Notes: generated by a model from the sequence alone, not told the origin. Positions 9,237-18,020 are shown, counted from the stretch's first letter. The stretch: 64,000 bases of DNA from CAVZAB01 sp963773155 (GCA_963773155.1 CAVZAB010000025.1:124001-188000), one strand, 5' to 3'. Numbers and translations: made by a program.

Positions 9237-9913
9237 TCAATCCTGACGAGGACGGGCAGGCTTACGGGCCGTCAAATTTTCGTGAACGGGCCGCAGCGCG
9301 GCTGCGCACCGAGCCACAGCCGTCCGAGGGCGGGCCGGGCCTGGCCGGCCATGGCGATCACGCCATCGCCGGCCTGGCGGCATTCTCGCGCGATGGCCTC
9401 AAGGCGCGGCCGGCCGCCGTGCTTGTCCCGATCATCGCGCGGCGGCCGGCCGCGACACTTTTGTTGACCAAGCGCGCCAGCCATCTGCGCGACCATTCCG
9501 GCCAGATCGCCTTTCCCGGCGGCAAGATCGATCCGAGCGATGCTTCGCCACTTGCCGCCGCGCTGCGCGAGGCAAGCGAGGAAATTGGTCTCAGCGCCAG
9601 CGAGGTGACCCCGCTCGGCTATCTTGACACATATCTGACCGCCACCGGTTTTCGAATCGTGCCGCTGGTAGGGCTGGTCGAGCCCTCTGCGCTGCTCTTG
9701 CAACAATCGGCCGAGGTCGAGGAGGTTTTCGAGACACCGCTGGCATTTCTGATGAATCCCGGCAATCATCAACGCCATGCCCGGGAATGGCAGGGTTCGC
9801 TGTGGCATTATTATGCTATGCCGCATGGCGAGCGCTATATCTGGGGTGTGACGGCGGGCATCATCCGCAACCTTTATGAGAGGCTGTATTTGAATGTGGC
9901 GAGCCCTGTTTGA
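9233..9913 (+). CDS. CoA pyrophosphatase (Nudix hydrolase)
   Basis: A 226-residue Nudix hydrolase of the CoA-pyrophosphatase (NudL/UPF0035) type, which splits coenzyme A to 3',5'-ADP and phosphopantetheine. The UPF0035 signature LLTKRASHLRDHSGQIAFPGG runs directly into the Nudix box (GGKIDPSDASPLAAALREAS then EEIGL). The GTG at 9233 is chosen because it overlaps the preceding stop and gives the expected length; a longer frame from 9089 lies inside the DUF1285 gene. The end overlaps the next gene by 20 bp. The protein is likely cytosolic, with the Nudix glutamates binding Mg or Mn. Confidence 0.92.
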   Translation: MINPDEDGQAYGPSNFRERAAARLRTEPQPSEGGPGLAGHGDHAIAGLAAFSRDGLKARPAAVLVPIIARRPAATLLLTKRASHLRDHSGQIAFPGGKIDPSDASPLAAALREASEEIGLSASEVTPLGYLDTYLTATGFRIVPLVGLVEPSALLLQQSAEVEEVFETPLAFLMNPGNHQRHAREWQGSLWHYYAMPHGERYIWGVTAGIIRNLYERLYLNVASPV

Positions 9914-10154
9914 TGCGGCTGGGCTATTTCTTTCGCCTTTCGTGGTCTATGTCGTCTGGCTGCTGATGCGCCGTCGTTACGTCCTGCAAATCGATCATTG
10001 GACGCAGACCCGGTTGTCGGGTCTCGTCGTCGCCGGGCTCGGCGTTGCCGTCCTCGGCATGTTCATTCTGGGGCTGTTCGCAGAACGGCGGCAGGGCGCC
10101 TATATTCCGCCGCGCGTGGAGAAGGGTAAACTGCTGCCGGGGCATATTGAATGA
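9894..10154 (+). CDS. DUF6111 family small membrane protein
   Basis: An 86-residue membrane protein with two predicted helices (about residues 8-25 and 43-62) separated by a basic stretch (RRRYVLQIDHWTQTR). The short C-terminal tail (GAYIPPRVEKGKLLPG) is typical of the alphaproteobacterial DUF6111 family, which sits between the Nudix gene and the CCA-adding enzyme in many genomes. It overlaps both neighbours (20 bp upstream, 4 bp ATGA downstream). Function unknown. Confidence 0.85.
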   Translation: MWRALFDAAGLFLSPFVVYVVWLLMRRRYVLQIDHWTQTRLSGLVVAGLGVAVLGMFILGLFAERRQGAYIPPRVEKGKLLPGHIE

Positions 10155-11417
10155 GCCCGAGTGCAAGCCTTAGGGACCGCGGATTCTTGGACGAGCGCCG
10201 CCTCGCAGATCTGTTTGCCGTACTCGACGGCGGCGGCGAGGAGACAAGGGTGATCGGCGGGGCGATCCGCAATGCCTGGCTTGGACTGCCGGCCGGCGAT
10301 GTTGATCTTGCCACTACGGCGCTGCCTACGGTCGTTATCGGCCGGCTTGAGGCTGCCGGGATGCGGGCGGTGCCGACCGGTCTGGCGCACGGGACGGTCA
10401 CGGCTGTCGTCGAGGGCCAACCGTTTGAAGTGACGACTTTGCGCGAGGATGTCGAGACTGACGGGCGGCGGGCGCGGGTCGTCTTCGGCCGCGACTTCGC
10501 TCAGGATGCGCGTCGCCGCGACTTCACGGTCAACGCTTTGTCGTGCGATCGGCACGGGACAATTTTCGATTATGTCGGCGGCCTCGACGATCTGGCGGCG
10601 CGGCGGATTCGCTTCATCGGCCAGGCGCAGGCGCGGATTTCGCGAAGATTACCTTCGGGTGCTGCGGTTTTTCCGGTTTCATGCGGCCTATGGCGAGGGA
10701 GAGCTTGATCGCCAGGGATTTGCGGCGGCCATCGCCGAACGCGCGGGATTGGCACAATTGTCGCGCGAGCGGATCCGCGCCGAATTGCTGAAGCTCGTGG
10801 TGGCTCGCCGGGCGGCGGCAGTCGTTGGCGAACTTGCGACGGCGGGCCTGCTCGGCCCGTTGATCGCCGGCGTCCCGCAGCCTTCGAGGCTGCGGCGGGT
10901 CATCGCCATCGAGTCCTGCCTGGAGCGTCGGCCTGACCCGATTCTCCGCCTTGCGGGACTGGCGCTTGTGGTTGTCGAGGATGCCGTCCGGCTGCGCATG
11001 ATGTTGCGGCTTTCCAATGACGAACATGGCCGGCTCGCCGGCGCGGCGCTGGCGCTGGCCCAGCTCAATCGGTTGCAAGAGCCGCCGGGCCGGTCGGGCT
11101 TGCGTGAATTCTTGTTCCGGAATGGTCGGGCGGCGGCGGTTGACGCCATGATACTCGCCCATGCCGACGCCCGTGCCGATCCTGAGGACGCCGCTTTCCT
11201 AGCGGCACACCGGTTTCTGGTCGACACGCCGGCGCCGCAACTGCCCTTCAACGGTGCCGACATTCTCGCCCGTGGCATTGGCAGCGGAAGGGCCGTCGGC
11301 GACGTTTTGAAAACTCTGCAGGCGCTGTGGATCAGGGCCGGCTTTCCCAAGGACCCGGCCATCCTCGCCAGGCTGCTCGACGAGGCCCTCGCCAATCGTG
11401 GCGATCGCCACGATTAG
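10151..11417 (+). CDS. cca: CCA tRNA nucleotidyltransferase, single-base frameshift
   Basis: Adds or repairs the 3'-CCA of tRNA. The N-terminal half (residues 1 to about 163) has the polymerase-beta-type head: GGAIRNAWLGLPAGDVDLAT with the DxD metal pair, and RRRDFTVNAL. After QAQARI the frame fails. The next frame continues exactly with REDYLRVLRFFRFHAAYGEG, the RNA-binding helix region, through to the stop at 11417. Removing one T from the TTT at about 10638-10640 restores a single protein of about 421 residues, the normal length. Because cca is essential or nearly so, an assembly indel is more likely than a true mutation. Start overlaps the DUF6111 stop (ATGA). Confidence 0.88.
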
Positions 11418-11484
11418 GACTTCCTGGGTCGGCCGAGTTGGATTAGGCTTGGCATGCTGGCAGCACGTGGCGTGGAGTTTTGTG

Positions 11485-11751
11485 ATGGGTGCCCAACGTC
11501 GGACACCGGCGGATTTGGCCAACCGGATGGCCGGTCGGCGCGCACAGAATGGGGCTGTACAAGCGTGGCTGGCGCCGGGGACTTGGCGGCGGGTGACTTT
11601 CGTGCTGCCACGCCCGCAGGCCCGCGACAAGGCGCGTGAATGGTTTGAGCGCTTTCCCAAGGCGGCCTACATGACCGAGATCGAATTTTGGCGCGAACTG
11701 ACCGATGGGCAGATCGAATTCACGATCCGGCGGTTGCCGAGCGCCGATTGA
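11485..11751 (+). CDS. Conserved hypothetical protein, 88 aa
   Basis: A small soluble protein, not recognised beyond a resemblance to unnamed alphaproteobacterial proteins found after cca. It is rich in Arg and Trp (GTWRRVTFVLPRPQARDKAREWFERFPK) and ends with EFWRELTDGQIEFTIRRLP. The ATG at 11485 is preferred because the reading frame before it (open to 11398) shows no conserved character and overlaps the cca stop. It runs the same way as cca and probably shares its transcript. Its stop abuts the stop of the convergent SDR gene. Confidence 0.6.
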   Translation: MGAQRRTPADLANRMAGRRAQNGAVQAWLAPGTWRRVTFVLPRPQARDKAREWFERFPKAAYMTEIEFWRELTDGQIEFTIRRLPSAD

Positions 11752-12549
11752 TCATTCGACAAAACCGACGGTGTCGCTGGTGCGCCAAGCAAGATGCTGA
11801 CCGCCATCGACTGCGATCAATTGCCCGGTGACGTTGCCGGCCGCCGCGAGATAGGCGACGGCCTCGGCGATATCGTCCGGCGCGACCGCGCGGCCAAGCG
11901 CGACGGCTTGCGCCTGCTTGTCGAAATCGGCGGCGGACTGCCTGGCATTGGCGAGGGTCGGTCCGGGTCCGATAGCATTGACCCGAATGCGGGGGGCGAG
12001 GGCCTGGGCCAAGGTCTGGGTTGCCGTCCACAGGGCTGATTTGGCGAGCGTGTAAGAGAAGAATTGCGGCGTCAGTTTCAATACTTTCTGGTCGATAATG
12101 TTGATGATGGCGCCGGTCCGTTCGCGCGGCAAGGCCCGGGCGAAGGCCCCCGAAAGGAAACAGGGAGCCCGCAGATTGATCGCGAAATGCCGATCCCAAA
12201 GCAGCGGATCGAGCCGCTTGGCCTCGTCCGCTTCAAACAGGGAAGCGTTGTTGACGAGAAGGGTCACCGGTCCGAGCTGCGATGCGGCCGTGTCGATCAA
12301 ACGATCGAGTTCGGCAACATCAGCAAGATCGGCGCTCACCAGAGCCGCTGGTTGGCCCGCGGCGCGCAGCTGATCGACCAGTTCGCGGGCCTCGCGGACC
12401 GAATTGTGGCAGTGGATCGCAAGGCCATAACCTTCCTTGGCCAGCCGTAAGGCAATCGCCCGGCCAATTCGTCGGCCGGCGCCGGTCACAAGAGCGGTGC
12501 CTGGGAGCAGCTGCGGCGGGATCGACGGCGCAAGCGGCGACTGTGGCAT
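11752..12549 (-). CDS. SDR family oxidoreductase (pteridine-reductase-like)
   Basis: A 265-residue short-chain dehydrogenase. The cofactor loop is TGAGRRIGRAIA; the Arg in this TGxxRRxG variant is typical of NADPH-dependent pteridine reductase/FolM-like enzymes. NNAS and the catalytic pair in FFSYTLAKSA (Tyr-x3-Lys) are present, and the C-terminus keeps the VTGQLIAVDGGQHL segment. The reaction is likely NADPH-dependent reduction of a pterin or carbonyl; the substrate cannot be read from sequence. It stands alone, convergent with the small gene upstream and divergent from the LysM gene. Confidence 0.85.
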   Translation of the reverse strand: MPQSPLAPSIPPQLLPGTALVTGAGRRIGRAIALRLAKEGYGLAIHCHNSVREARELVDQLRAAGQPAALVSADLADVAELDRLIDTAASQLGPVTLLVNNASLFEADEAKRLDPLLWDRHFAINLRAPCFLSGAFARALPRERTGAIINIIDQKVLKLTPQFFSYTLAKSALWTATQTLAQALAPRIRVNAIGPGPTLANARQSAADFDKQAQAVALGRAVAPDDIAEAVAYLAAAGNVTGQLIAVDGGQHLAWRTSDTVGFVE

Positions 12550-12655
12550 GGGTTGCGGCCTCCAGACTTTTGATGGGCGCTAGGGGAACCAGGGGATTCG
12601 GGGTAATAGACCAAAACCGGAACCGGCCAACCGGCCGTGCGGCGATGAGGAGATC

Positions 12656-13108
12656 ATGATGGGTCTGATTAGTTTTGCAAAATCGGTGGGCGCGAAAGTT
12701 TTCGGCTCGAGCGAACATGCCGCAGCGCCGGCTGAGGAGCTGAAAAAGGAAGCGGAAAAGCATGGCCTCGATGTTTCCAAAGTCAAGGTCGAGGTTGACG
12801 GCGACAAGGTCAAGGTCTCAGGCGAGGCAGCCTCGACCGCCGAGGCGGAGAAAATCGCCATTGCCATGGGTAACACCATTGGCGTTTCCCATGTCGACAC
12901 GACGGCGTTGAAGCCGGCCAAAGCTTCCGCTGTCTCGAAATTCTATACGGTGCAGAAGGGCGATACGCTGTGGAAGATTGCCGAACAGGAATATGGCAAG
13001 AGCCATGGCAAGGACTTCGGCAAGATATTCGAGGCCAACAAACCAATGCTGAAGGACCCGGACAAGATCTACCCGGGGCAGGTCTTGCGGATCCCGCCGC
13101 TCAGCTAA
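12656..13108 (+). CDS. BON and LysM domain protein (Kbp/YgaU-like)
   Basis: A 150-residue protein with a BON domain (about residues 25-80, DKVKVSGEAAS) and a C-terminal LysM domain (about 97-148, FYTVQKGDTLWKIAEQEYG to YPGQVLRIP). This architecture is that of E. coli Kbp (YgaU), a cytoplasmic potassium-binding protein induced by osmotic stress. There is no signal peptide, in line with that. A strong GAGGAG precedes two adjacent ATGs, and the second (12659) is equally possible as start. It stands alone between two minus-strand genes. Confidence 0.88.
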   Translation: MMGLISFAKSVGAKVFGSSEHAAAPAEELKKEAEKHGLDVSKVKVEVDGDKVKVSGEAASTAEAEKIAIAMGNTIGVSHVDTTALKPAKASAVSKFYTVQKGDTLWKIAEQEYGKSHGKDFGKIFEANKPMLKDPDKIYPGQVLRIPPLS

Positions 13109-13109
13109 T

Positions 13110-13721
13110 TCAGCCGTCGATATGGCGTGTTGCGGCGAAAGCTGGCACCGCATGATCGAATTCGGCGAGCCAGGCGACCAGCGACTTGTGGGCCGGGCGC
13201 CATTGCCCGTCGAACCGCAAGTCGAGATAGCCGAGCGCGCAGGCCGTCGCGACATGACCGATGTCGCGCGGCCCGTGCGGGGGAGCGGCCGCAAGAAAGC
13301 CTAGCGCCTTGTCGATCTTGGCGGCTTGCAGGGTCGTCCATTTCTTCTCCTGGCGCTCGGGCGCGCGATAGCGCTTCTCGTAGACCAGCAGAAGCGCGGC
13401 ATCGAGCAGACCGTCGGCCAGCGCCTGCAGCAGCAGGGCACGATAGCGTGCCGCGGGCGCGTGCGGAATGAGCTTGCCACCACCGGCGCGATAATCAAGA
13501 TAGTCGACAATGACGGCACTGTCGTAGAGCGCCAGCCCGTCTTCGTTGACGAGGCAGGGAATCTTGCCGAGCGGGTTCGGGTTTTGCTCGCGCAGTGGAT
13601 CGTTGGGGTCGCTGGTGTTTAGCGAGAGAACCTTGATGGTGTCGCTCAGGCCGAGCAGACTTGCGGCGATTTTCACCTTGCGGCCGAATGGCGAGGCTGA
13701 AGCTGAATATAGCGTAAGCAT
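13110..13721 (-). CDS. Glutathione S-transferase family protein
   Basis: A 203-residue two-domain GST. The thioredoxin-like N-domain shows SASPFGRKVKIAASLLGL and the glutathione-binding NPLGKIPCLVNEDGLALYDSAVIVDYLD (cis-Pro loop followed by the DS/ES pair). The alpha-helical C-domain ends near GYLDLRFDGQWR. It is cytosolic and probably detoxifying; substrate class unknown. Its stop lies next to the end of the LysM gene. Confidence 0.88.
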   Translation of the reverse strand: MLTLYSASASPFGRKVKIAASLLGLSDTIKVLSLNTSDPNDPLREQNPNPLGKIPCLVNEDGLALYDSAVIVDYLDYRAGGGKLIPHAPAARYRALLLQALADGLLDAALLLVYEKRYRAPERQEKKWTTLQAAKIDKALGFLAAAPPHGPRDIGHVATACALGYLDLRFDGQWRPAHKSLVAWLAEFDHAVPAFAATRHIDG

Positions 13722-13768
13722 GGCTATCCCGGGTTGGATCCTTCAGCGGCAGGCGGGCGACTGCCCGA

Positions 13769-13981
13769 TTAGGCGGGCTGGAGATTGACGGCTTTCGGTC
13801 CCTTACCCTTCTTGTCCGGCTCGATATCATAGGTGATACGCTGACCGTCGCTTAGGGTGGCAAGGCCGGCCTGTTCGACCGCCGTTATATGGACGAAAAT
13901 ATCCCGGCTTCCGTCGTCGGGCTTGATAAACCCATAGCCTTTTTCGCTATTGAAGAATTTCACTGTTCCCTGCTGCGGCAT
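13769..13981 (-). CDS. Cold shock protein (CspA family)
   Basis: A 70-residue single-domain OB-fold RNA chaperone. Both RNA-binding motifs are present: KGYGFI (RNP1) and DIFVHI (RNP2). The first residues MPQQGTVKFFNSEKGYGF are the family norm. Its 5' leader (13982 up to about 14091) is long enough for the usual post-transcriptional control of csp mRNAs, but I cannot define an element. The C-terminus is slightly longer and basic, as in many alphaproteobacterial copies. Confidence 0.95.
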   Translation of the reverse strand: MPQQGTVKFFNSEKGYGFIKPDDGSRDIFVHITAVEQAGLATLSDGQRITYDIEPDKKGKGPKAVNLQPA

Positions 13982-14091
13982 AGCGGATTCCTCGAGGCGG
14001 CGCTCGGTTGCGACCGGGCAAGGTGCGGTTTCGCGCTTTATTGTGAGCGTGCCAAATGTTCAGTCAAGTCGGCCTCTTTGGCAAGGCGGAT

Positions 14092-14928
14092 TTATTCGCC
14101 GGCGAGCCATTCGACCGCACAATCGGCGCCGTCGCCCTGCGCCAGGCGGGCGGTCAGATATGGCAGGATGATCTCGGCTTCCTCGCGAAGGGAATAGGGC
14201 GGATTAAGGACGATCATCCCACAGCCGTGAAGGCCCTCGCTGCGCCCGGTCCACAAGCGTAGGTGCAGAAGACGGCGCAGGCCAGCAGCGCGCAGCCGTT
14301 CGGCGAGGCCGAAGCCTGGCGACGGGGATTTGATCGGATACCAGAGCGCCTGGGTGCCGGTTGCCCATTTGCGCTGGGCGCTGACCAGGCCGGCCTGCAT
14401 CCGCTGGCTTTCTCTTGCCTTTTCGAAGGGCGGATCGACCAAGACGAGGCCGCGCCGCTCCTTTGGCGGCAGAAAGGCGTTCCATGCGAGATAGCCGTCG
14501 ATCTCGATCACTTTCACGCGTCGATCGCGACCCATAGCGGCGCGCAGCAAGGCCGCGTCCTGGCGATGCAGTTCGCACAGGCTCGCCCGATCAATGTCAC
14601 GCAGCATGGCCTGGGCGAGGCGCGGCGAACCGGGGTAGCGATAAGGTCGACCGTCAGATTCGCAAGGACCGACGAGGTCGAGATAGGGTTTTAACAATGC
14701 ACCGGCCGCCCCTTCCGCATGGCCGGCCAAACGGCCGATGCCCTCACGCCATTCGCCGGTGCGCGTCGATTGCGGCGCGGCCAAATCATATTCGGCGATT
14801 CCGGCGTGGGTATCGAGAAAGAAGAACGGGGCCGGTTTGCGGCGCAGATAATCGAGCATCCGCACCAGGAGAACGTGCTTGAACACGTCAGCAAAATTGC
14901 CGGCGTGGAACGCATGCCGGTAATTCAC
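14092..14928 (-). CDS. rlmJ: 23S rRNA (adenine(2030)-N6)-methyltransferase
   Basis: A 278-residue RlmJ family protein that methylates A2030 of 23S rRNA. The characteristic start MNYRHAFHAGNFADVFKHV is complete, the SAM region reads FFFLDTHAGIAEYDL, and the catalytic N6-adenine motif is DPPF in GLVLVDPPFEKARE. The ending GCGMIVLNPPYSL is also conserved. Length matches the family. It is single, upstream of cspA on the same strand. Confidence 0.95.
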   Translation of the reverse strand: MNYRHAFHAGNFADVFKHVLLVRMLDYLRRKPAPFFFLDTHAGIAEYDLAAPQSTRTGEWREGIGRLAGHAEGAAGALLKPYLDLVGPCESDGRPYRYPGSPRLAQAMLRDIDRASLCELHRQDAALLRAAMGRDRRVKVIEIDGYLAWNAFLPPKERRGLVLVDPPFEKARESQRMQAGLVSAQRKWATGTQALWYPIKSPSPGFGLAERLRAAGLRRLLHLRLWTGRSEGLHGCGMIVLNPPYSLREEAEIILPYLTARLAQGDGADCAVEWLAGE

Positions 14929-14984
14929 GGGGAGTGACGGCGACCGCGACGGTCTTGCTTGACAACCATGGTCCGATCAGGCCT

Positions 14985-15740
14985 TCAGAGGACTCTCGGT
15001 ACGCTGATTTCGCTCGCGCGACAGCTGTTGCGGCTGACCTGCGGACAGTTCTGGAAATTGCGCAAATCCTTGCTGAAGCAGAAGCGGACCTCCTGCAAGA
15101 CCTGCTTTTTGCAGACAATCGCCATCATCTCGGGCCGCAGGCCCCTGTTGACTTCGGCGAAGGCACGCATGATTTCGTTTGGCGCCAGCCGTAGATCGTC
15201 TTGCGGCAGCGCGAATTGGGCCGGGATCTGGATAGTCGCACGCGCCCGTCGGACGTCGGCAAAATAGGCCTGCGGGCCCTTGCCGGAACAAGTGCCGTGC
15301 TTGCGCCATTCGTAGCGGGCGAGCCCGTCATCGGGGAAGATCCCGGCGGCGCTATCGAGGACCAGGCGCGAAACAGGGCGGGCATTGTCGCAATCGCTCG
15401 GAAAGCCGCGGTCATATTGCGGCCAAAGACCGTGGACGACGAAGCCAAGGTTAGCGCCGATCCGGCATTGGTTTTTGGCCCGCTGCGCGCCGCCAGATTC
15501 ACAAAAACCGGAAGACCAGGACAGGGCGAGCACGTAGAAATCGAAATTGCCGGACGGATCCGCCGATCGCTGGAAGCCGTCGGAGGGCGGCGGCGTCGAA
15601 CATTGGTCGAGAACGCAGGGTCGGCCCGCGTCAGGTCTGGCCGGCCGGCCGAGGCGCTCCCAAAAGGATTGGGCCGGCGCCGCAGCCGGCCAGGCGAGGC
15701 TCGCAAGGCTTACGAGAAGACCAAATGCCGCCAGCCTCAA
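14985..15740 (-). CDS. Secreted ribonuclease T2 family protein
   Basis: Periplasmic or secreted endoribonuclease of the T2 family. Both catalytic motifs are visible: CAS1 as VVHGLWPQY and CAS2 as YEWRKHGTC; several Cys could form disulfides. The N-terminus is a signal peptide (LVSLASLAWPAAAPAQ). I place the start at the TTG at 15740, which overlaps the stop of the upstream gene in a TTGA arrangement; no ATG near the signal peptide exists, and the frame upstream (to 15902) only shadows the neighbour. This gives 251 residues. Co-transcribed with the small secreted protein upstream. Confidence 0.85.
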   Translation of the reverse strand: MRLAAFGLLVSLASLAWPAAAPAQSFWERLGRPARPDAGRPCVLDQCSTPPPSDGFQRSADPSGNFDFYVLALSWSSGFCESGGAQRAKNQCRIGANLGFVVHGLWPQYDRGFPSDCDNARPVSRLVLDSAAGIFPDDGLARYEWRKHGTCSGKGPQAYFADVRRARATIQIPAQFALPQDDLRLAPNEIMRAFAEVNRGLRPEMMAIVCKKQVLQEVRFCFSKDLRNFQNCPQVSRNSCRASEISVPRVL

Positions 15741-16192
15741 GGCCGCGCTGCGCGGCAGTTCGGCGCATAGGCCCAATTGCGATCGACGCCTGCGACACAG
15801 AATTCGAGACCGTAGTCGAGCCCGATGATTCCCAGGCCCTCGCCAATCCAATAGGTCAGCTGATGCATGTTGCCGTCGGAGAGCAAGACCCGGGCAAGAC
15901 AATAGCGGCGTGGGATATAGTCGGGGCCGTTGGCCCTGAAGCCGGTTTCCCCAATCCGGTCAACCTGGGCAATCTGCAATTGACTGCCCCAATAGTCGCT
16001 TTCCTTTTCATGGAACCGCCCAACAATCCGGTCGAGCACGCCACGATTGTCGCAGGCCGGGATGTCGGCGCGATAAGCTTCGGAGCGTCGCTCGGCCGGC
16101 ATCATCGGGCGAGCCTCGGCCTTGGGCAGAATCTGGATGCACAGGCCGAGGGAAAGGCAGACAATCGATGCTATTGTCGAGGCGCGAAGCAT
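15737..16192 (-). CDS. Secreted hypothetical protein preceding RNase T2
   Basis: A 151-residue exported protein of unknown function. The ATG at 16192 is chosen because it directly precedes a signal peptide (IASIVCLSLGLCIQILPKAEA); an upstream ATG at 16252 adds 20 polar residues that would mask it. The mature part has four Cys (ACDNRG, YCLARV, LEFCVAG, PNCRAA) suited to two disulfides. It overlaps the RNase T2 gene by 4 bp. Similar small genes sit next to RNase T2 in other alphaproteobacteria; a chaperone or inhibitor role is a guess from this pairing only. Confidence 0.75.
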   Translation of the reverse strand: MLRASTIASIVCLSLGLCIQILPKAEARPMMPAERRSEAYRADIPACDNRGVLDRIVGRFHEKESDYWGSQLQIAQVDRIGETGFRANGPDYIPRRYCLARVLLSDGNMHQLTYWIGEGLGIIGLDYGLEFCVAGVDRNWAYAPNCRAARP

Positions 16193-16352
16193 GGCGCAAT
16201 CCTTCTCACACGATTGGTCGGGGACGATGCGGCGGCTGGCGCGGCGGGTCAAGAGTGTCGTTGGGCAAAGTCCAATGACGGGCTGCCTTTCATTCGGGTT
16301 TGTTGCGGCAGGGTACCACTCGAATTCTGGCGCATCGCCCGGGGCTCAAAAG

Positions 16353-16376
16353 GAGAGCGGCATCTCTGCCGCTCTC
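16353..16376 (-). terminator. Rho-independent terminator after DUF2852 gene
   Basis: Perfect 10-bp stem GAGAGCGGCA / TGCCGCTCTC with a 4-nt loop, 25 bp beyond the stop of the minus-strand DUF2852 gene. On the minus strand the stem is followed by CTTTTG, a short T-run. On the plus strand it is followed by GTTTGTG and could act weakly in that direction too. Confidence 0.8.
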
Positions 16377-16401
16377 GTTTGTGTCAGATTGACCGGCGTA
16401 G

Positions 16402-16875
16402 TCAGCCCTGCGGGCTGGTGCCTGGCGGGCCGGACGGGTCCTGCTGAGCGGCGCGGCGCGCCGCCATAAAGCGGTCAAATTCCTCGCGGTCCTTGGCGCG
16501 GCGCAATTGATCGAGGAAGAAGGCGAAATCGCGCTCGGCATCGGCGAGTTTGCGGCGTTCCTCCTCAAGGCGCGCCAGCTCGGAGCGCTTCCAATCGTCA
16601 AAGGCGCTGTTGCCGCTGCGGCTCCATTCGAAGCCCTGGCCACGCCAGGCCTGGGCCCACGCCGGGTTCCAGTGCTCGGCCTTGCGCCGCCAAAGTTTCA
16701 GAGCGAGCAGGCCAAGCCCGATTGGCCAGTAGAGTATGAACCCGAGAATAATCGCCGCGGTTTCAAGAGGGTGGCTGGTCATAAAGCCGCAATTGCTGCG
16801 CCGCCCAAGTGGCATTCCACGCTCATAGGGACCCTTGCCGTCCGACGCAAAATCCGTTGCAAACGAACCGCGCAT
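16402..16875 (-). CDS. DUF2852 domain-containing protein
   Basis: A 157-residue protein with one clear N-terminal membrane segment (AAIILGFILYWPIGLGLLALKLW), then a basic and charged soluble part with a probable coiled coil (residues ~95-145, rich in RLEEERRKLADAERDF). This is the DUF2852 layout. The ATG at 16875 has an excellent AAGGAGG site; a longer frame to 16923 lacks one. The inner-membrane location is clear but the function is not known. A strong terminator follows at 16353-16376. Confidence 0.88.
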   Translation of the reverse strand: MRGSFATDFASDGKGPYERGMPLGRRSNCGFMTSHPLETAAIILGFILYWPIGLGLLALKLWRRKAEHWNPAWAQAWRGQGFEWSRSGNSAFDDWKRSELARLEEERRKLADAERDFAFFLDQLRRAKDREEFDRFMAARRAAQQDPSGPPGTSPQG

Positions 16876-17029
16876 CCTGTTCCTCCTTAATAGGGCCGCC
16901 ATAGCGCCCGATGTAATGCCCATTTACATCGGAGGCACCGGTCGGGATTTCAAGAGGGCCGTGCGATTTTCGGATCAAGCGCAACCGTGCCGCATTAAGT
17001 CTTGGCGTCGGCGGCGGCGAGGAGTAAGC

Positions 17030-17368
17030 ATGGCTAAGGGAGGACCTGTGATGAGGCCCTGGAGGGAACGATTGCCCAGGCGTGCGGCGGGGTTTGGCGC
17101 AGCTTTGCTGGTTGTTGGCTTGATCGGCATGGCCGGCCGCGGCTGGGCCGCAAATTTCCCGTCCCGCGAAGGGCTACCGGCGCCGGTTTTGCCCGATTGC
17201 ACCTGTCGGTTTCATGGCCGCGATCTGCCGCTCGGCAGCCGTGTTTGCTTGGCGACGCCAGAGGGTGCGCATTACGCCCAATGCGTCCGCGAACTCAACG
17301 TGACGTCGTGGCGGCCTGACCCCGAAACTTGCGCCGAGGCGCGTATTTCGGCGCCACCAGCGCTTTGA
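17030..17368 (+). CDS. Small exported Cys-containing hypothetical protein
   Basis: About 112 residues with a signal or anchor segment (AAGFGAALLVVGLIGMAGRGWA) and a short mature part with Cys pairs (LPDCTCRFHG, RVCLATP, AQCVREL, ETCAEA). Two starts are possible: ATG 17030 behind GAGGAG, or ATG 17051 behind AGGGAGG; the second gives a more typical signal peptide. Unrecognised beyond conservation in related bacteria. The tetR gene starts 10 bp downstream and may be co-transcribed. Confidence 0.65.
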   Translation: MAKGGPVMRPWRERLPRRAAGFGAALLVVGLIGMAGRGWAANFPSREGLPAPVLPDCTCRFHGRDLPLGSRVCLATPEGAHYAQCVRELNVTSWRPDPETCAEARISAPPAL

Positions 17369-17378
17369 CGGAACGCCG

Positions 17379-18020
17379 ATGCGGCATGGGCCCTCCTTTC
17401 TCGGGCGACGCGGCTACCATCACGGCCGCCTGAAGGAAGCTTTGGTCGAGGCTGCCCGGGCGCTCGTTGCCGAGCGCGGCGAGGCGGGGTTCACACTGGC
17501 CGAGGCGGCAAAGCGTGCCGGGGTTACGGCAGCGGCGCCCTACCGGCACTTTTCCGACCGCAATGCCCTGCTTGGTGAACTTGCCAAACGCTCGTTCGAC
17601 CTCTTCAGCCAGCGTTTGAAAGGCGCCTGGGACGAAGGCCGGCCGGATCCGGTCCAGGCGCTCCGGCGCATGGGGACTGCCTATCTTGCCTTTGCTCGCG
17701 AGGAACCAGGCCTTTACCACGCGATGTTCGGCAATGCCCAGGCACTTGCGCCGGAACAGGCAGCGGCGGCGCGCCAATCCTTTGATCTTCTGGCGGTCGC
17801 CGCACGGGCCGTGCTGAGCCAAACGGGGGCCGCCAACGCCGGCGTTGATCAGCTCGCTAGTGAGATCTGGGCTCTTGCGCATGGCGTCGCCCAATTGATG
17901 CTCGCCGGCCATTTCGACGCGTTTGCGCCGCCTTGCGATCCGACCGGCGTCTTGGTGAGCGGTGCGGCGGGGTTGGTCGAAGCAGCGGTCAGGCGAGGCG
18001 GCGGGAGGAAAGAGGCATGA
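17379..18020 (+). CDS. TetR/AcrR family transcriptional regulator
   Basis: A 213-residue one-domain repressor. The N-terminal helix-turn-helix is seen in FTLAEAAKRAGVTAAAPYRHFSDR, preceded by YHHGRLKEALVEAA, a motif of one TetR subgroup with a C-terminal WHG/TetR_C_33-like domain (LYHAMFGN). The stop overlaps the next start (ATGA), so it is co-expressed with the methyltransferase, which may be its target pathway. Ligand unknown. Confidence 0.9.
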   Translation: MRHGPSFLGRRGYHHGRLKEALVEAARALVAERGEAGFTLAEAAKRAGVTAAAPYRHFSDRNALLGELAKRSFDLFSQRLKGAWDEGRPDPVQALRRMGTAYLAFAREEPGLYHAMFGNAQALAPEQAAAARQSFDLLAVAARAVLSQTGAANAGVDQLASEIWALAHGVAQLMLAGHFDAFAPPCDPTGVLVSGAAGLVEAAVRRGGGRKEA

